64,000 nt of DNA from Notospermus geniculatus (GCA_002633025.1 NMRB01000411.1:305724-369723), one strand, 5' to 3'. Positions 45,801 through 55,750 are shown, counted from the stretch's first letter. Numbers and translations are program-made. Notes: generated from the letters alone by a model not told the origin.

Positions 45801-48800
45801 TACAGCTACAGATTACAACCTTTCTGGGAGACATTTTCAATGAAATAAAAGCCTGCTGAATTATTCAAAAGACATTGCACGGTGGCATGAAACGAGGTTG
45901 TGATGGACCAGTTGCAGCAATAATCATGGATGAAGATAACTACTGCTACTTGTTGTGCAAGGGAAAGGGAGAGATGCCGCTTTGTTCATCTGCAGGTAAA
46001 AAGCTGAGGTTAACATTTTTTTCTCAATTTCTTGAAAGTGACATTTGGAAGGTAGCCCATTTTGTTCCACAGCAGATCTCTCACAGGTTTGATATAATTC
46101 AGAATGTGAAGTAATAGATGTCTCTACTGTTGGTAATGCATGAAATGGCCCAGTTGAGAAGTTCACATGTTTTTTCCAAATTAATGCTGCCGCAATAAGA
46201 ATGCACTTTCAACATCTGAGGGCCAAATGCACTTGGTTCACCCCAATGTGAAGTCTAGGTCAAATTTGGTCAAAACATCAACTCTACACATTTTATGACA
46301 ATTTAACCAGAATAACAAACGATGAATGATATTTGTGATAAAACCTGGCTATAATTCTTCCTGATCACTCCAAAAGGTTCACGTCATACCATTCTAATCG
46401 AGAAGTGTGAACACGAAACTTGGCCCGGTTCCTACATGGGCTGACATCGCCTTTGATGTCCCTGTGAACCTATCTGTCAAATATATTGTTGTTCAGATAT
46501 TTGACATATTCCAGACGTCGGCCATAAAGTTCCTCGCTGAGCCTTTAAACATGTTATAGGACATGGAACATAACCAAGAAAGGGACCGCAACAATGGTAG
46601 GCCTATTGCCAATACATCCACGTAGAATACGCCTTTCAAACTGGGACTTGTCAAGTTTAGTATTGCAGACATGACTGATAAACCACTGAATGCTGCTGGT
46701 TGTTACTGTAGGGGGCGCTGTCATTCTTGTCCTCTTGTTGCAGTTCTATTGGGGACTTTGTGGTCTAACCCAGCTGCCAGCAATGCTGCCAATGGGTTTT
46801 GATTGCATGTTGTACAATGATTTCAACTTTTTGAATGAATTTGTGCAGGGCATCCCATAATGATGCTGGTAAATGAAAATTGGATTGATTCTTTAAGAAA
46901 TAACTCTTTTTGGCATGCCAAGAAAAGCGACACATGTTCTGTACACTCATATACCACATACCGGGCAATCATTGAGGAATTCCATGCATTCCCAGAAGTT
47001 CTGAAGGTCATGACATGTGATTTTCTTTATACTTTTGAAACATTTCATTAACGATATCAAGCTAAGTTCTGAAGAATGATGACATATACAACTCAATCTC
47101 CATATCCCACGACAACAAACTGCCTTCATAGTTTCATCTTCCCAGAATGCCATTAGGAAAACAACCCATAGGGAACTACAAACCTCTTGTGTTCATCTGA
47201 AAGGGTCTATTCAGCGTGAAAAATATTATGAATCTTATCGGTCAATCTTGGACAATTTTGAAGATAAAAATCTTTGGCTATCCTCAGCTAGACAAAAGAA
47301 TTATGACAAGGTCTTACTACATGGTTCAACAGAGCAATGTTGTTTAATGGTTTAACAATGTTGCTAGAAATTATCCTTACACGAGCACCCTATGATTTGC
47401 AGAACATTTTTCAACCTTTTTTTAGGAATGGATGCATTTCTTGTAATATGAGGAAGTGAAGAAGAACGTTTTTTTTATATTGGACTTCCAAAATCTTTTC
47501 TGTGCTGCCTATGTTGCCAGGGCAAGTAGAGGACTCCAAAATGAGAGTAAATGAGTTCCGGTAATCTATTGTGTAGCTTACCTTTTCTATTGAGGGAGCA
47601 AAAAGAAAAGATAATTGTGCCGATCATTATGATCATGTGCCCAATTAAGGGACAACCATACATGCCAACTGAAAATAAGTCATGAATGCAAATGCGACTC
47701 GGCAGAGCAAATGTTAGGAAAATTAGAAAAATTGGGTGAACTGATCTTATCAGTACAGGACCACCAAGACACCATAATGTTTGAGAAAATGAGCACAATG
47801 AACCATTCAAATTAAGTGGGATACTTTCTGAAATATCACTTTGATCATTCTTGTTGCAATTGCAGTTGAGAATTGGAAACTGTTTGATTATTTCTAAACC
47901 CATATTCAGGGGCATTTGCTGTTCAAATTAGTGTCGTTGCAACATGAGAGGACTGGTATCATATTGTTACAGCTCAGCTGTCAGTTTAATGGCTTAGAGA
48001 TTAACAGATTGCATTCTGTGGACTGTGCAACAGCACAGAGCAAATACAAAGCAAAGGGTCCTTTGGCACCTAACCCAACTATCACCAAATGAGTCACTAC
48101 TCAGTTTTGAGTGATCTATGGGTCGGGACCTGGTATGATGGATTTAAGGAGAATTTGAAGTTTATTCGATCTATGATTTGATAAAAATCAATTTCATGCA
48201 AGGATGGGGTTAATATTGTCCATCGCTGCCATGACTACTCAGCCAATGCTGTTTGTTTAAAAGCCTACTGTTAAACATTTCCTAGAGCCAGTGGCTTTGG
48301 GACAGGTGGCTGAGGGAGGCCATGCCTACTGGTCATTACTGAAAACCTGTCAGCAAAACTCACCCCCACTCAAGCTAAATGTATTTTTATGACTCTCAGA
48401 AAAGATAATGTTTGCATAGTGGTTTACTCGGCCAGGTAACCAACATGAATAAAGCAATCTGTTGAGTATACAGTCATTAGCTAGGAGACCACCTGCTCAA
48501 GAAAGATGAATGCTTTGCCTTGTTCAAAGAAAAGCACTACCTTCCAAATGAAACATCAGTAACACTCTAGGAACTTCCACCCACGACACTGCTGTGATAC
48601 AGCTGCAGTCAAAGATCAATGGAAAAGAGCAATTCACTGTCAATTTCAAGCATTTTCCTCTGATTACCAGATTTCACTGTCAATCCTCCACCCCTTCCTC
48701 ACCATCCACCAGATCTGTGAATGGTTCAAAAAATTTACCTACGACGAGACTGGAGTGTTGAAATACTCAATCATCATGAAATATCTTCACCAGTCCTTTC

Positions 48801-50946
48801 CATATTATCTTAATCCCAGGGCTCGTGGCAATCCTGGCAATTGGGAAAAGATAGAAGGAAGTGCTTTCTCTTCCTCCATAAGATTTGTGATATAATAATC
48901 AACAGTCACTTTCTTTCATTTGGAAAAATCAGGACTATATCAGTCTGCAGGGCCTCAAAAGTCAAAAATAGATAAGAACTTTGCATTTCTCCACTTTTTC
49001 TTGTAAGCATCGTAAATGGGGAATTCTTTCATGTTAGCCAGTGAATGGAAGCAACAGCTGATCTGACAAAGCTTTTGTATGAATGAGAACAGGCTCCCTG
49101 GGCTAATGGAAAGTCATATTTCATGAGTTTGCTGATTGGGTAAAGACATCCGGGTCTTGGTTCCAACAGAAGCAATTAGGCTGTTATGCTCACCATGTTC
49201 TTGTGAGCATCAGTCTCACCCCAACATGTCCTGGTTGCCAATAGAAAGCTAAGTATCTTGTACAAAACCATCAGAAATATCATGTATCATTTAAGGTAAA
49301 TGAAATGGCCAGGGCCATTGTGCTCACCTCTGTGATAAGTCTCCATCAAGTGTGAAACTGTGACTCTCATGGTCAATGTTGAGGATCAGTACAGAAAAGT
49401 TAAAGCTGAACACACCAAGTATTTTATGACNTGTAAGTGATCCTAAAACAGGTCAATTTCAAAGAAATGAACAAGAAAGTCAGTACCGGTGCCGGGTAAA
49501 TCATGTTTTGCTGGATAGAGAGGTGGCACTTGAACTGCACTTAGCTGATTGCTCATTTCAAAATATTTATCCTGTCTTGATAAATTGTTTTGATACTACT
49601 TTTGATAATATCTACTGAGAGTGGCTGCTTGATCATGGAAGAACATTGTTATTTGTGAGAGTTTCACCTATGAAAGTTTGTTTGACATCTGCTGTAGTTG
49701 TGACATTTAGTACCCCTTGCTGAAAAGTTGAGAACATACAGTGTAAGATAAGTACCGACAGATATAGACAGAACTTTCTTGTTAGTCAGACAGTTCAATG
49801 CTCAGCTGCATGATATACTCAAATTGATTTCTGACATTTGCAATTCCTTTGGTATTTACTGTTCCAAAGGTTTAATAGCCAGATAAACATCCTTTCTTGC
49901 AACATTCTGAAAGAATTCCCATAAGAAAATCACTGCAACTGCTGTAAAAAGGAATTGCCATGCCTCTATGCCTCTATTGTTGAAAATGAAAACTTTTAAG
50001 ATAAGAATTGAATAAAAACTTATAAAACTTGTGAAAAAACTTAAAAGTGCATACATGTACATGTTATAGGCTATGGATATATACATCTATGACAAATGAC
50101 ATCAATCTTGATCAGTGATGTCAATGTGACAAATTCTTTTTGCAGTTGTTACGGGCCACTGTGCATTTCTATGTTTTGTGTCCTTTTAATTTTCAGGTGT
50201 ATAACTATACTTGGTGGAAGAGTCCACATGACCACCAATACCACTTTTTTTCTCTCAATTTTCAGGCATTTTGTATTTTTGAGATAAAACCAAATTGGTC
50301 AGCCCAAGTTCTTGATTCATTTCTTGTGACTTTCAGGTATTATATGATGTTGGATTGTTGGAGTCAGAACCCACGTGATCGTCCCGACTTCACCGAAGTC
50401 AAGCTGCAGCTTGAGCAAAAGATCGAGAAGCTTTGTAAAACAGATTACTTAAATATTGATTTAGAGAGCATGAAAACCTACTACAATGCTCCAATCCTCG
50501 ATGATGAGGCCACGGGAAATGGAGAAGATGACTCGGATGATGTATTTGAGGCAGGGATTTCAGGTGTTGATCTGGAGAATTTGGAAAACACGTGGCAAGG
50601 ATCAATGGTCCGTCTCGCATCAGGAGAAGAGGACCTGAGCCCCTCATGCAGCTCAAATGAGAACCTTGTCATTCGAAGAACATCGCCCAGTACCTCTGGA
50701 AACAGTTCTGGTCGAGAAAGCATGGAAACGAAAGATGAAAATCTTGACAGTCCCAGCGATCTGTCAGATTTGAGTGACAGGAAGGACAGCCCTTGCCCCC
50801 TAGTCTTCTGCAGCAACCATGACTCAGGCCATGTGTCTTATGACATTGAATTGGACTCGGGCCCTGAAAGTGATATGTATTTGAGTCAGCGAAGATCATT
50901 GGTTGAATCCAACGATGGCATTCCATTCTGGGATATTTGTGTATAG
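36364..50946 (+). CDS. Fibronectin-III receptor tyrosine kinase locus (Tie/FGFR-like kinase), overall
   Basis: About 26 exons span 14.6 kb: two tandem three-FN3 cassettes, stalk, transmembrane exon, six kinase exons and tail. Three FN3 domains before the membrane plus the kinase wording (LSQKxFxHRDLA, LGGTPY, GYRxEKPxNCDDE) resemble the Tie family; Ig and EGF modules are not seen. A signal peptide and 5' exons were not found, so the 5' end is incomplete. Three frame breaks (exons 1b, 1i and the catalytic-loop exon) prevent a full-length product from this sequence as written. If cassette 1 is skipped and the kinase break is an error, cassette 2 onward would give an intact receptor. Ligand and pathway cannot be inferred. 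Confidence 0.85.
36970..37554 (+). CDS. Receptor kinase, FN3 cassette 1, second FN3 domain (exons 1c-1e)
   Basis: Exons at 36970-37101, 37208-37317 and 37422-37554, with phases 1-1, 1-0 and 0-1. They encode GDMLPVPGPIHSSTFISKP, then GYFKAVVTWKSPIG, WNDSSDIIKYSVPVWSKIC, and CRFEFKVHAITKCGKKGQEG. This is an FN3-like fold with a Trp in strand B and an F-x-V-x-A strand F, plus several cysteines (KICNF, LGCRF, TKCGK) that may pair. All three exons are open. They match exons 2c-2e of cassette 2 closely in sequence and length (132/129, 110/113, 133/133 nt). Confidence 0.8.
37622..38533. mobile_element. 912-bp inverted-repeat element with AGGGCCGTATTCACGG ends (family C)
   Basis: The left AGGGCCGTATTCACGG and the right CCCGTGCATACGGCCCT are an imperfect inverted pair. 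A second pair (GCTTAAGGGGGCGGTAG at 37660 and CTACCGCCCCCTTAAG at 38442) lies just inside. It sits in the intron between exons 1e and 1f. The corresponding intron of cassette 2 (41783-41993) lacks it, so it inserted after the cassette duplicated. Confidence 0.8.
38579..39070 (+). CDS. Receptor kinase, FN3 cassette 1, linker and third FN3 (exons 1f, 1g)
   Basis: Exon 1f (38579-38623, 45 nt) encodes DCKSIDNYPCPTQTE, a two-cysteine linker. Exon 1g (38871-39070, 200 nt) encodes FINPNAVRNVLALPVKNTLN, then VEISWTPPTDLGSSHYLLAY and RLQWGLMNEGSFFP, a clear FN3 N-terminal half (W-T-P-P, Y-L-L-x-Y-R-L-Q-W). Frames are open and phases match exons 2f and 2g. Confidence 0.82.
39289..39634 (+). pseudogene. 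Receptor kinase, FN3 cassette 1, end of third FN3 (exons 1h, 1i; 1i frame broken)
   Basis: Exon 1h (39289-39345, 57 nt) encodes NTTKTMITVNRGGREYGVR and is intact. Exon 1i (39554-39634) is 81 nt against 79 nt in cassette 2: ATCATATTGCTG instead of ATCATTGCTG. The extra AT produces a TAG stop four codons into the exon. The rest of 1i (THSKPVKWGLLAVKSF in the other frame) remains nearly identical to 2i, so the change is recent or an error. Confidence 0.8.
40005..40060 (+). pseudogene. Decayed copy of the membrane-proximal exon (1j relic)
   Basis: AGGAATGTTGAAGATGAACC and the following AAAGAAATTGGCAAGAGC correspond to the start of exon 2j (43156-43347), which reads AAGAATGTTGGAGATGAGC. The polypyrimidine tract and AG acceptor in front of 2j are missing here, and similarity stops after about 55 bp. 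This cassette therefore cannot use its tenth exon. Exon 1i could still splice to 2a, because both boundaries are phase 1. Confidence 0.7.
40229..40695 (+). CDS. Receptor kinase, FN3 cassette 2, first FN3 domain (exons 2a, 2b)
   Basis: Exon 2a (40229-40389, 161 nt, phase 1 to 0) encodes VPPPVPASPSIHPTGVHSVE, then ISWQSGNQDKS, and ends TWSILANLT. Exon 2b (40578-40695, 118 nt, phase 0 to 1) encodes TWQQHYEVHNLDVCTTYHFR, then IASVNKYGQSNYSAVVSRTG. This is a complete, uninterrupted FN3 domain with the canonical NxYGxSxxS end, which the frameshifted copy 1b has lost. The preceding intron resembles the one before exon 1a. Confidence 0.88.
40798..41077. mobile_element. TTAA-flanked MITE (family D) in receptor intron
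   Basis: AGGACCACAGTATTG and its reverse complement CAATACAGTGGTCCT (one mismatch) end a 280-bp element, flanked by TTAA at 40794-40797 and 41078-41081. The target and the ends starting AGG/CCT recur at 53838-54171 and 62268-62471. The 3' part shares GGTGGCGCCGGCTGTCGA with the 62268 element, so these two are close relatives. The TTAA target is typical of piggyBac-like and Kolobok transposons. It is absent from the matching intron of cassette 1. Confidence 0.88.
41141..41782 (+). CDS. Receptor kinase, FN3 cassette 2, second FN3 domain (exons 2c-2e)
   Basis: Exons at 41141-41269, 41401-41513 and 41650-41782, with phases 1-1, 1-0 and 0-1. They encode DDMLPVPGPIHSPTFISKPY, then GGYFEAVVTWKSPIG, WNNSSEIIKYSAPKWGKTC, and CRFEFKVHAITKCGKKGQEG. 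The fold is FN3-like with the same cysteine set as cassette 1. Everything is open and spliced in phase. An N-glycosylation sequon (NSS) is present, as expected for an extracellular domain. Confidence 0.86.
41994..42428 (+). CDS. Receptor kinase, FN3 cassette 2, linker and third FN3, first half (exons 2f, 2g)
   Basis: Exon 2f (41994-42038) encodes DCKSIDSYPCPTQME. Exon 2g (42232-42428, 197 nt) encodes LDPSTVRNVLPIPVNNTLDV, then EISWTPPTDLGTSYHLLAYR and LQWGLMNEGSFF, then SVENETSVPA. It is open, with NNT and NET sequons. Exon 2g is one codon shorter than 1g. Confidence 0.86.
42661..43347 (+). CDS. Receptor kinase, FN3 cassette 2, end of third FN3 and membrane-proximal stalk (exons 2h-2j)
   Basis: Exon 2h (42661-42717) encodes NTTKAVITVNHGGREYGVR. 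Exon 2i (42932-43010) encodes IIAVGTHSKPVKWGLLAIKS and FMVPEP. Exon 2j (43156-43347, 192 nt) encodes a 64-residue stalk beginning IDQAKNVGDEQRKLTTAKAP and ending KEIGLQPKSD. The stalk has no recognisable fold and carries NQS and NTT sequons. It runs in phase 1 into the transmembrane exon. Confidence 0.84.
43507..43702 (+). CDS. Receptor kinase, transmembrane and juxtamembrane exon
   Basis: The exon has 196 nt, phase 1 to 2. It encodes a short extracellular end (ASQDGGKKHPENT), a hydrophobic helix (AVYISIPVCVMVLMIIGTIY), a basic stop-transfer sequence GIRRQRKFFHL, and a juxtamembrane segment EQQGSISESYNLYNQVRIVE with two tyrosines. This is a type I single-pass topology with the kinase inside the cell. 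Confidence 0.92.
43880..44808 (+). CDS. Receptor kinase, kinase domain N-lobe and hinge (three exons)
   Basis: Exons at 43880-44109, 44259-44452 and 44716-44808. They encode a proline-rich lead (SPPASPTRTPPYTDKWEIPY), then the P-loop LQDELGEGAFGHVYMA. An extended beta2-beta3 loop of about 30 residues with two cysteines follows. Next come the beta3 lysine motif MTVAVKKLH, helix C with its glutamate (EFLREIHLMKTLGSHPNVVN), MIGCCTIEEPLCLVVEHMPN with GDLLHYLRK across the hinge, and a short acidic kinase insert (ENVEDGDNYYEDDRLTYHD) ending FARQIAKGM. All catalytic N-lobe residues are present. The sequence most resembles the FGFR/Tie/Ret branch of receptor tyrosine kinases. Confidence 0.92.
45073..45289 (+). 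pseudogene. Receptor kinase, catalytic-loop and activation-loop exon with frame break
   Basis: The exon opens EFLSQKGFVHRDLASRNILV, the catalytic loop with HRD and the conserved Asn, in the frame expected from 44808. After GTTGGAGGGAG (45130-45140) that frame reaches a TGA at 45151-45153. The correct continuation, MVKVSDFGLTRYVYDDK and then KLPLKWMSIEAIFDLTFSTA, is in another frame. Exon length is 217 nt, while flanking phases require 215 or 218. It therefore carries either two extra bases (one GG too many) or one missing base. Related kinases read LVGEN at this point, which favours a 2-base gain. Splice sites (AG before 45073, GTAAGT after 45289) are intact. Either the gene copy is inactive or this is a sequence error. 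Confidence 0.85.
45610..45747 (+). CDS. Receptor kinase, C-lobe exon
   Basis: The exon has 138 nt, phase 2 in and phase 2 out. It encodes WAFGVVLFEIITLGGTPYPT (helix F and the GGTPYP turn) and ISNKDLLRELKMGYRMEKPD with NCDDEL. The GYRMEKPxNCDDEL wording is very like vertebrate Tie and FGFR kinases. It joins across a 4.6-kb intron to the last exon, with codon TTG split TT/G. Confidence 0.92.
45748..50336 (+). other. 4.6-kb last intron of the receptor kinase
   Basis: GT at 45748, AG at 50336. It contains a single N at 49431. Several open frames (for example 146 codons on the minus strand at 47475-47915) resemble nothing and look like chance. I saw no clear inverted-repeat element in this intron. 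Confidence 0.55.
50337..50946 (+). CDS. Receptor kinase, last exon: end of kinase domain and long acidic tail
   Basis: After acceptor CTTTCAG the exon encodes YYMMLDCWSQNPRDRPDFTE (helix H, with the DCWxxxPxxRPxF hallmark), then a C-terminal tail of about 180 residues ending in the stop at 50944-50946 (WDICV). The tail is Ser/Asp/Glu-rich and holds tyrosines in TDYLNIDLES, MKTYYNAPIL, GHVSYDIELD and SDMYLSQRR, candidate autophosphorylation or SH2-docking sites. It is much longer than the tail of vertebrate Tie2. An open frame extends upstream of 50337, but the DDEL-to-YYMML junction and kinase alignment show the true exon start. An ATTAAA at 51298 is a possible poly(A) signal. Confidence 0.93.
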
Positions 50947-52572
50947 CCAGTAGTCAGAGTTTTACCCAGAATGACGGTGAGGAGAGAAGAGACATACTTA
51001 GCAGCATGCCAAACCTGGCCTAGCCTTGGTTGGTGTAGCCTTGTAATACTACATGTGTATCAGAGCTTCCTAAAGGTCCATGTAGTGAACAAACTTTCAC
51101 TCCAGTCTTTGTTACATATACTGCGCTGTATATATTGGGTACTCTACCAGTTCGCCAGAAGGATGGACTTGATCGCAAATCTTGGGAAGACTACTAAAAC
51201 ATAACACAGGTAGAGTTGATAGTTCTACTTTGATATCGTACTATTACTTTACATACTCGGTATACAAAGAAATTGCTAATGTTTGCCAGTATGTTTCATT
51301 AAAAGCTAGCTAGTAAAAACTGAAATTTTTTCAGACTAGTTAAATGTCTATAACTTTGGTGGGATTGCCAACTTCGTTGATAACACAGATAGATACATGT
51401 AATTGGAATTCAATGAAACAGCATTTAGTGAATAACTTCTCAGTGGACCAGTTTTGATTTACCGGGTAATGTATGTATCTGGTCACAGTATTATTCATAG
51501 AAGTGTAGACTTGGTATGATGATTATGATATATTCAAGCTTACATAAAGTAAAGTCATTTTGAAGCATGGGTTGTAATGACCGTTGTACCAGCATTTATG
51601 ATTGTGTGTCAGTAACTTCTTATCAAAATGGCAGCATGTTATGTCTTATTTCTGATGGAACTATGTATCTGTGTATCACTATATTAGATGCTTTGGCTTT
51701 ATGCCTTTTATTACACCATATATTAACTTGATACCCGGTGTAGAAGATGTAGAAAATAATCTTGTTAAGAGAGAATGTACTGTTCTGATGAAGTAAAAAA
51801 TGTGTTGTCTGCAGAATTGAAGGTTTCTTTATAGCATTGTATGCAGAATGGCATCTAAGGAACATCAAGACCTTCGGATGGTAAGGTAAGGTAATGGCCA
51901 TCGTTGACCACAACTTTGAATTCCGTTTATGATGTCAAGAAATTATGCCAGTGTAATGTATGTGTACTTGTACTTAATGCATATCTAATTGGTGAACGTA
52001 CTGCTATCCAAGGGACCACTTTCTTACACTATTACATATATAGATATTTATCCATAAAGTGAATACTAGTTATCTAATACTGTTGTGATGTTTTACATGT
52101 TTTAATCAATAACATCCTTTAATATACAGAGTGTCTCATACAAGCTTACATGTACTTCACAGTGTAAACCCCCAAGAATATGGATTAGACTAGGATGATG
52201 ACAAGAAATATGAAACTTTCCAAACATCTCTTACGTTATATAGGGCTCTAAAATTCACCAGGGATTTTGCTTCTAAGCACCCTTTAGTTATGACTCATTT
52301 TGTCTTGAGCCGTACGACTGGAGGATGAAAACAATCCACATATCCTCAAGTGGCTTTGTGAAGAAGGTCCAAGATTTCTACTATACATGTACATGTAGTT
52401 CTTCCCAAGGACATTAGATGGTGCATCAGTTTCCTAGTGATGAAATATACTTGGCATCAGGCCCGAATCTAGAGGGTGGGGCAACCACTCTTTTCTGAAA
52501 TCTTAATACAGAAATGTCATGCCATACGTGGTGCCGAAACAACGCATCATTTCATCATGAAACTTTATAATA

Positions 52573-52926
52573 GTTGCGCTTCCACTACAAAAAAGCCGGT
52601 ATTTGTCCGCTCTTATTCTGCTTCCATTACAGAATTGCCGGGTTTAAAAAGTCCGGTTCTATTAAGTGCGGATCTATTTAGTTCGGATAGCATAGCCGAT
52701 CATACTCCGAATCTAGATGCGGATAAATTTTGTAGTGGAATGGCAATAACACCGGATCTATTTGTAGTATTATGCTCGGCTACAGGTGGCTCCACGGTCG
52801 CTTGCGACTGTGCATGACCTATCCAAACTAAATAGATCCGCACTTAATAGAACCGGACTTATTAAACCCGGCAATTCTGTAATGGAAGCAGAACAATACC
52901 GGCTTTTTTTGTAGTGGAAGCGCAAC
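52573..52926. mobile_element. Inverted-repeat MITE, family A, intact copy
   Basis: GTTGCGCTTCCACTACAAAA and its inverted counterpart end a 354-bp element. Arms of about 110 bp include ATTGCCGGGTTTAA, CCGGTTCTATTAAGTGC and GATCTATTTAGTT. The interior has TGGAATGGCAATAACACCGG and CTCGGCTACAGGTGG, also found in the older copy at 2684-3263. No coding frame. Confidence 0.88.
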
Positions 52927-53837
52927 TTTTGTTGTAGTGAGATTTATGTTTAAAACTTCCTTTTGATAACCTCTTTTCATTTTCATACCAATACTGTGCG
53001 TAATTTTACTCTTGTAATTGCATACTCCAGAATAAGTTATTTAGCTGATTGATGTAACGTTGTACAAGCAACATGCAATGTACTCTAATAAGTTTGTAGA
53101 TTTAAGTTTCAGTGACCATCTTGGCTTAGTATACAACGTCATGTAGTTGCTGAGTTTGGGCCGTTTTACTGAGACATGTTGGGGGTACTTTGTTGGAATC
53201 ATATATTGATCTAGTTGCAGAACTGGTATTTGGTTGGCACCTCCCCCCTACCTTCGTGATGTCAAGTGTCATACCAATCTGTATACACTTTACACTAATG
53301 TAACTAATGTATAGGAAAGAGAGTATAAGGCCTACCATGGAATTTAAAAACAATGACATTGTAGAAAGTTGGTTTTGTATAATAATGTACATTGTACATT
53401 GTACAAATTATTAGTCGCACTTTGAGTTATTGTAAATACTGAAGTGTAGAATTGAGATAGACCCTTGCCATATGATACAACAGCTGTCAATAAGGTTGAC
53501 AGTGGTTGTCAGGGTAAACAATGAACTGTACCCTGGTCATGCAGCACAGTATGATATGGTATATTTGATAAGAATTGGTCAGTAAATTATATCATGGCTG
53601 GAACCTTTCATCTGTGATTGGGACTCCAATCCCAGCTTATTTGCAAGAATCTGGAGTCTATATACATGTACTGATACTCTATGAAATTGATATGATTCTT
53701 TACATTTCATTTTCGCAGATTATGATTATCTTGGGTGTTACCAGGGGTCTTACACTTACACTTACAATTTACTGCATCTTTACGGCAAAGTTTGCCTCGG
53801 AAATTTCTTTTTGTTCAGCTTTAGTTATTAATATTAA

Positions 53838-54171
53838 AGGGAGACTCCACTCATTGTGTAAAATTTTGAATTCTTGAAATATCGTTAATACATTCAAATT
53901 CATTGATATCTGCAACATGTCATATTTTTTAAAAATCAGCAAACTTTAAGTATTTGAATTGGATCCCAAGGGGACCATTGCACAGCACACATGATGTCGT
54001 GTGCTCAATGCATATTTATGAAGGTACAACCAATAGGCCTAGTCAGTCACAGTATTAGCTCATTCCGCTACAAGGTCGTCAGCCTATTGACACTAATGAC
54101 ATCACAAATCATGGCAATAGTTTGCATGGATTGATAAAAATTCAAAAGTTTTCAATGTGTGGAGTCTCCCT
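53838..54171. mobile_element. TTAA-flanked MITE (family D-like), 334 bp
   Basis: AGGGAGACTCCACTCATTG and CAATGTGTGGAGTCTCCCT form the ends (one or two mismatches), flanked by TTAA at 53834-53837 and 54172-54175. The sub-terminal sequence differs from the 40798 and 62268 elements, so it is a separate subfamily sharing the AGGnnnnCC pattern and target. Confidence 0.85.
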
Positions 54172-54174
54172 TTA

Positions 54175-54288
54175 AGGCCCGTATTCTAGAAGCCTCCTTA
54201 ACTCTGCGGTCCACTTTTTGTATTTTGCCCTGCAAAGAGTAGCTAAAGGTAAACCTTAGAGTTAAGGAAGCTTCTAGAATACGGCCCT
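54175..54288. mobile_element. Palindromic MITE with AGGGCCGTATTC ends (family C)
   Basis: AGGCCCGTATTCTAGAAGCC pairs with the inverted GCTTCTAGAATACGGCCCT, and CCTTAACTCT pairs with AGAGTTAAGG. It abuts the TTAA element directly and shares the TTAAgg junction. The ends match 37622-38533 and resemble 34978-35092. Confidence 0.75.
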
Positions 54289-55568
54289 ATGTCTTTAAAT
54301 GGGACTCCTTTGTTGTGATTTCCATTGTCAGCCAAACACAGAATTTCAGGTTTCTACCAGACCTGTTTGGTACCGGCTTTCAAGTGTTTAGTGCAACATG
54401 ATAATTCTTCAAAGGAATCCTTCAAATAAAGCAATGGTAATTTCTCTAAGAAAGGAAGAATAGATTCATGTTCGTAGCAGTTCAAGAACCAAATGTTGTC
54501 TGTTGGATGAGTTTTATTTAGTGGGTATCCAAGGATTTCCCAACAGAGGACTTGCGATGACATCACCTTCTGATAAAAATTAAGATATGCTGCTACATGT
54601 ACATTGCAGAGAAAAAGAATTGTAACAACATTTTCCTTAGCGCTGAAATTTCAAGCATTGAAGATGTTTCAGAATACCTAGATCTTCGTGGGAAAAGTGG
54701 AATAAAATTTTTGCCCATATTCTTTAAATTCTTTATGTAAAAATGCCAAAAACTTGGACTAGAAATATTTTCTGCATATATCGAATAGGTTGACCTGATT
54801 TTGTCAACAAATATGGTAGTCAATGATGTCATCTGCACAACCTCTGTCGCCCTATAGAGGTAAATCAGAATGAAACGGTTCCAAATGAATTCCAATCAAA
54901 ATATTATTTTTATGCATTCTTGTTACATGTTTAAATAAATGAAAAAAGTACCTGTACATTGTGATTTCAGAAAATAAACAGCGTTAAAATATTTATATTT
55001 GTTTTTTTGTTGACTACCCATATTCCAACCTCCATTTTTTTAGAAAATCAATTTTTTCTACATTTGTCTACCTTATCACTTACTGTGACCATGACAAGAA
55101 CGACAAGAACATGGGGACAGCTATCACGCCAATGAGACATTGAATATTGGTTTTGCAGATCCATAATTGAAATAGTACTAAACATTATCCTAATTCTCCA
55201 ACAAACTCCATTATCACACCAGAAAACGTAAGTGAATACTTGACTGACTGTTCGTGCACAAGAAGAGCCAACTTACTTGAGCTTTGACAGATTACTGGAT
55301 GGATGATCTGATGATATCACTCAGAGGGAAGCAATATGATGACACACCATTTTTGAAAGAGGAACTGCAGTTTAAGGAAAGGGACCAGAGTGACAAGGGA
55401 AACAGACATGAGTAGCCCACAAACAAAAGATCAAATGCCGGTGGATGATGAACACGAGCAAGAAATACATGTACCTTTTAAAGTGTTGGAAATAAGCATA
55501 CCTCCAGAAACTCTACGCTTGATCACCAGCCTTACTCTGATTGAACAAGAAGGAGCCAATTGTTGGAT

Positions 55569-55750
55569 AAGAAGCCGCTGCAAATGCTTCTTCCATTCCC
55601 AAAACTGTGAGCTGATGTTGGGTATACAAACTGTTTAAATTGTGTAAAAGAAGCCGCTGCAAATGCTTCTTCCCTTCCCAAAACTGTGAGCGGATGTTGG
55701 ATATACTGTTAAATTATGTAAGAAGCTTCCCTTCCCAAAACTGTGAGCAA
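55569..55750 (+). repeat. Tandem repeat, about 75-bp unit, 2.5 copies
   Basis: AGAAGCCGCTGCAAATGCTT ... CCCAAAACTGTGAGC occurs twice in full and once truncated (GAAGCTTCCCTTCCCAAAAC). Unit lengths vary through small indels. The first copy overlaps the end of the 55390-55638 open frame, which argues that this frame is not a conserved protein. Confidence 0.75.

Noticed and set aside
47475-47915. 146-codon minus-strand open frame in the last receptor intron
   Set aside because: No family resemblance, no splice context, composition like the surrounding AT-rich intron.
50140-50336. Upstream extension of the last receptor exon
   Set aside because: The frame is open but follows intron sequence; the acceptor at 50335-50336 joins DDEL to YYMMLDCW exactly as in related kinases.
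55390-55638. 82-codon frame starting MTRETDMSSPQ
   Set aside because: Its 3' part is a tandem repeat that also occurs non-coding next to it; no family match.
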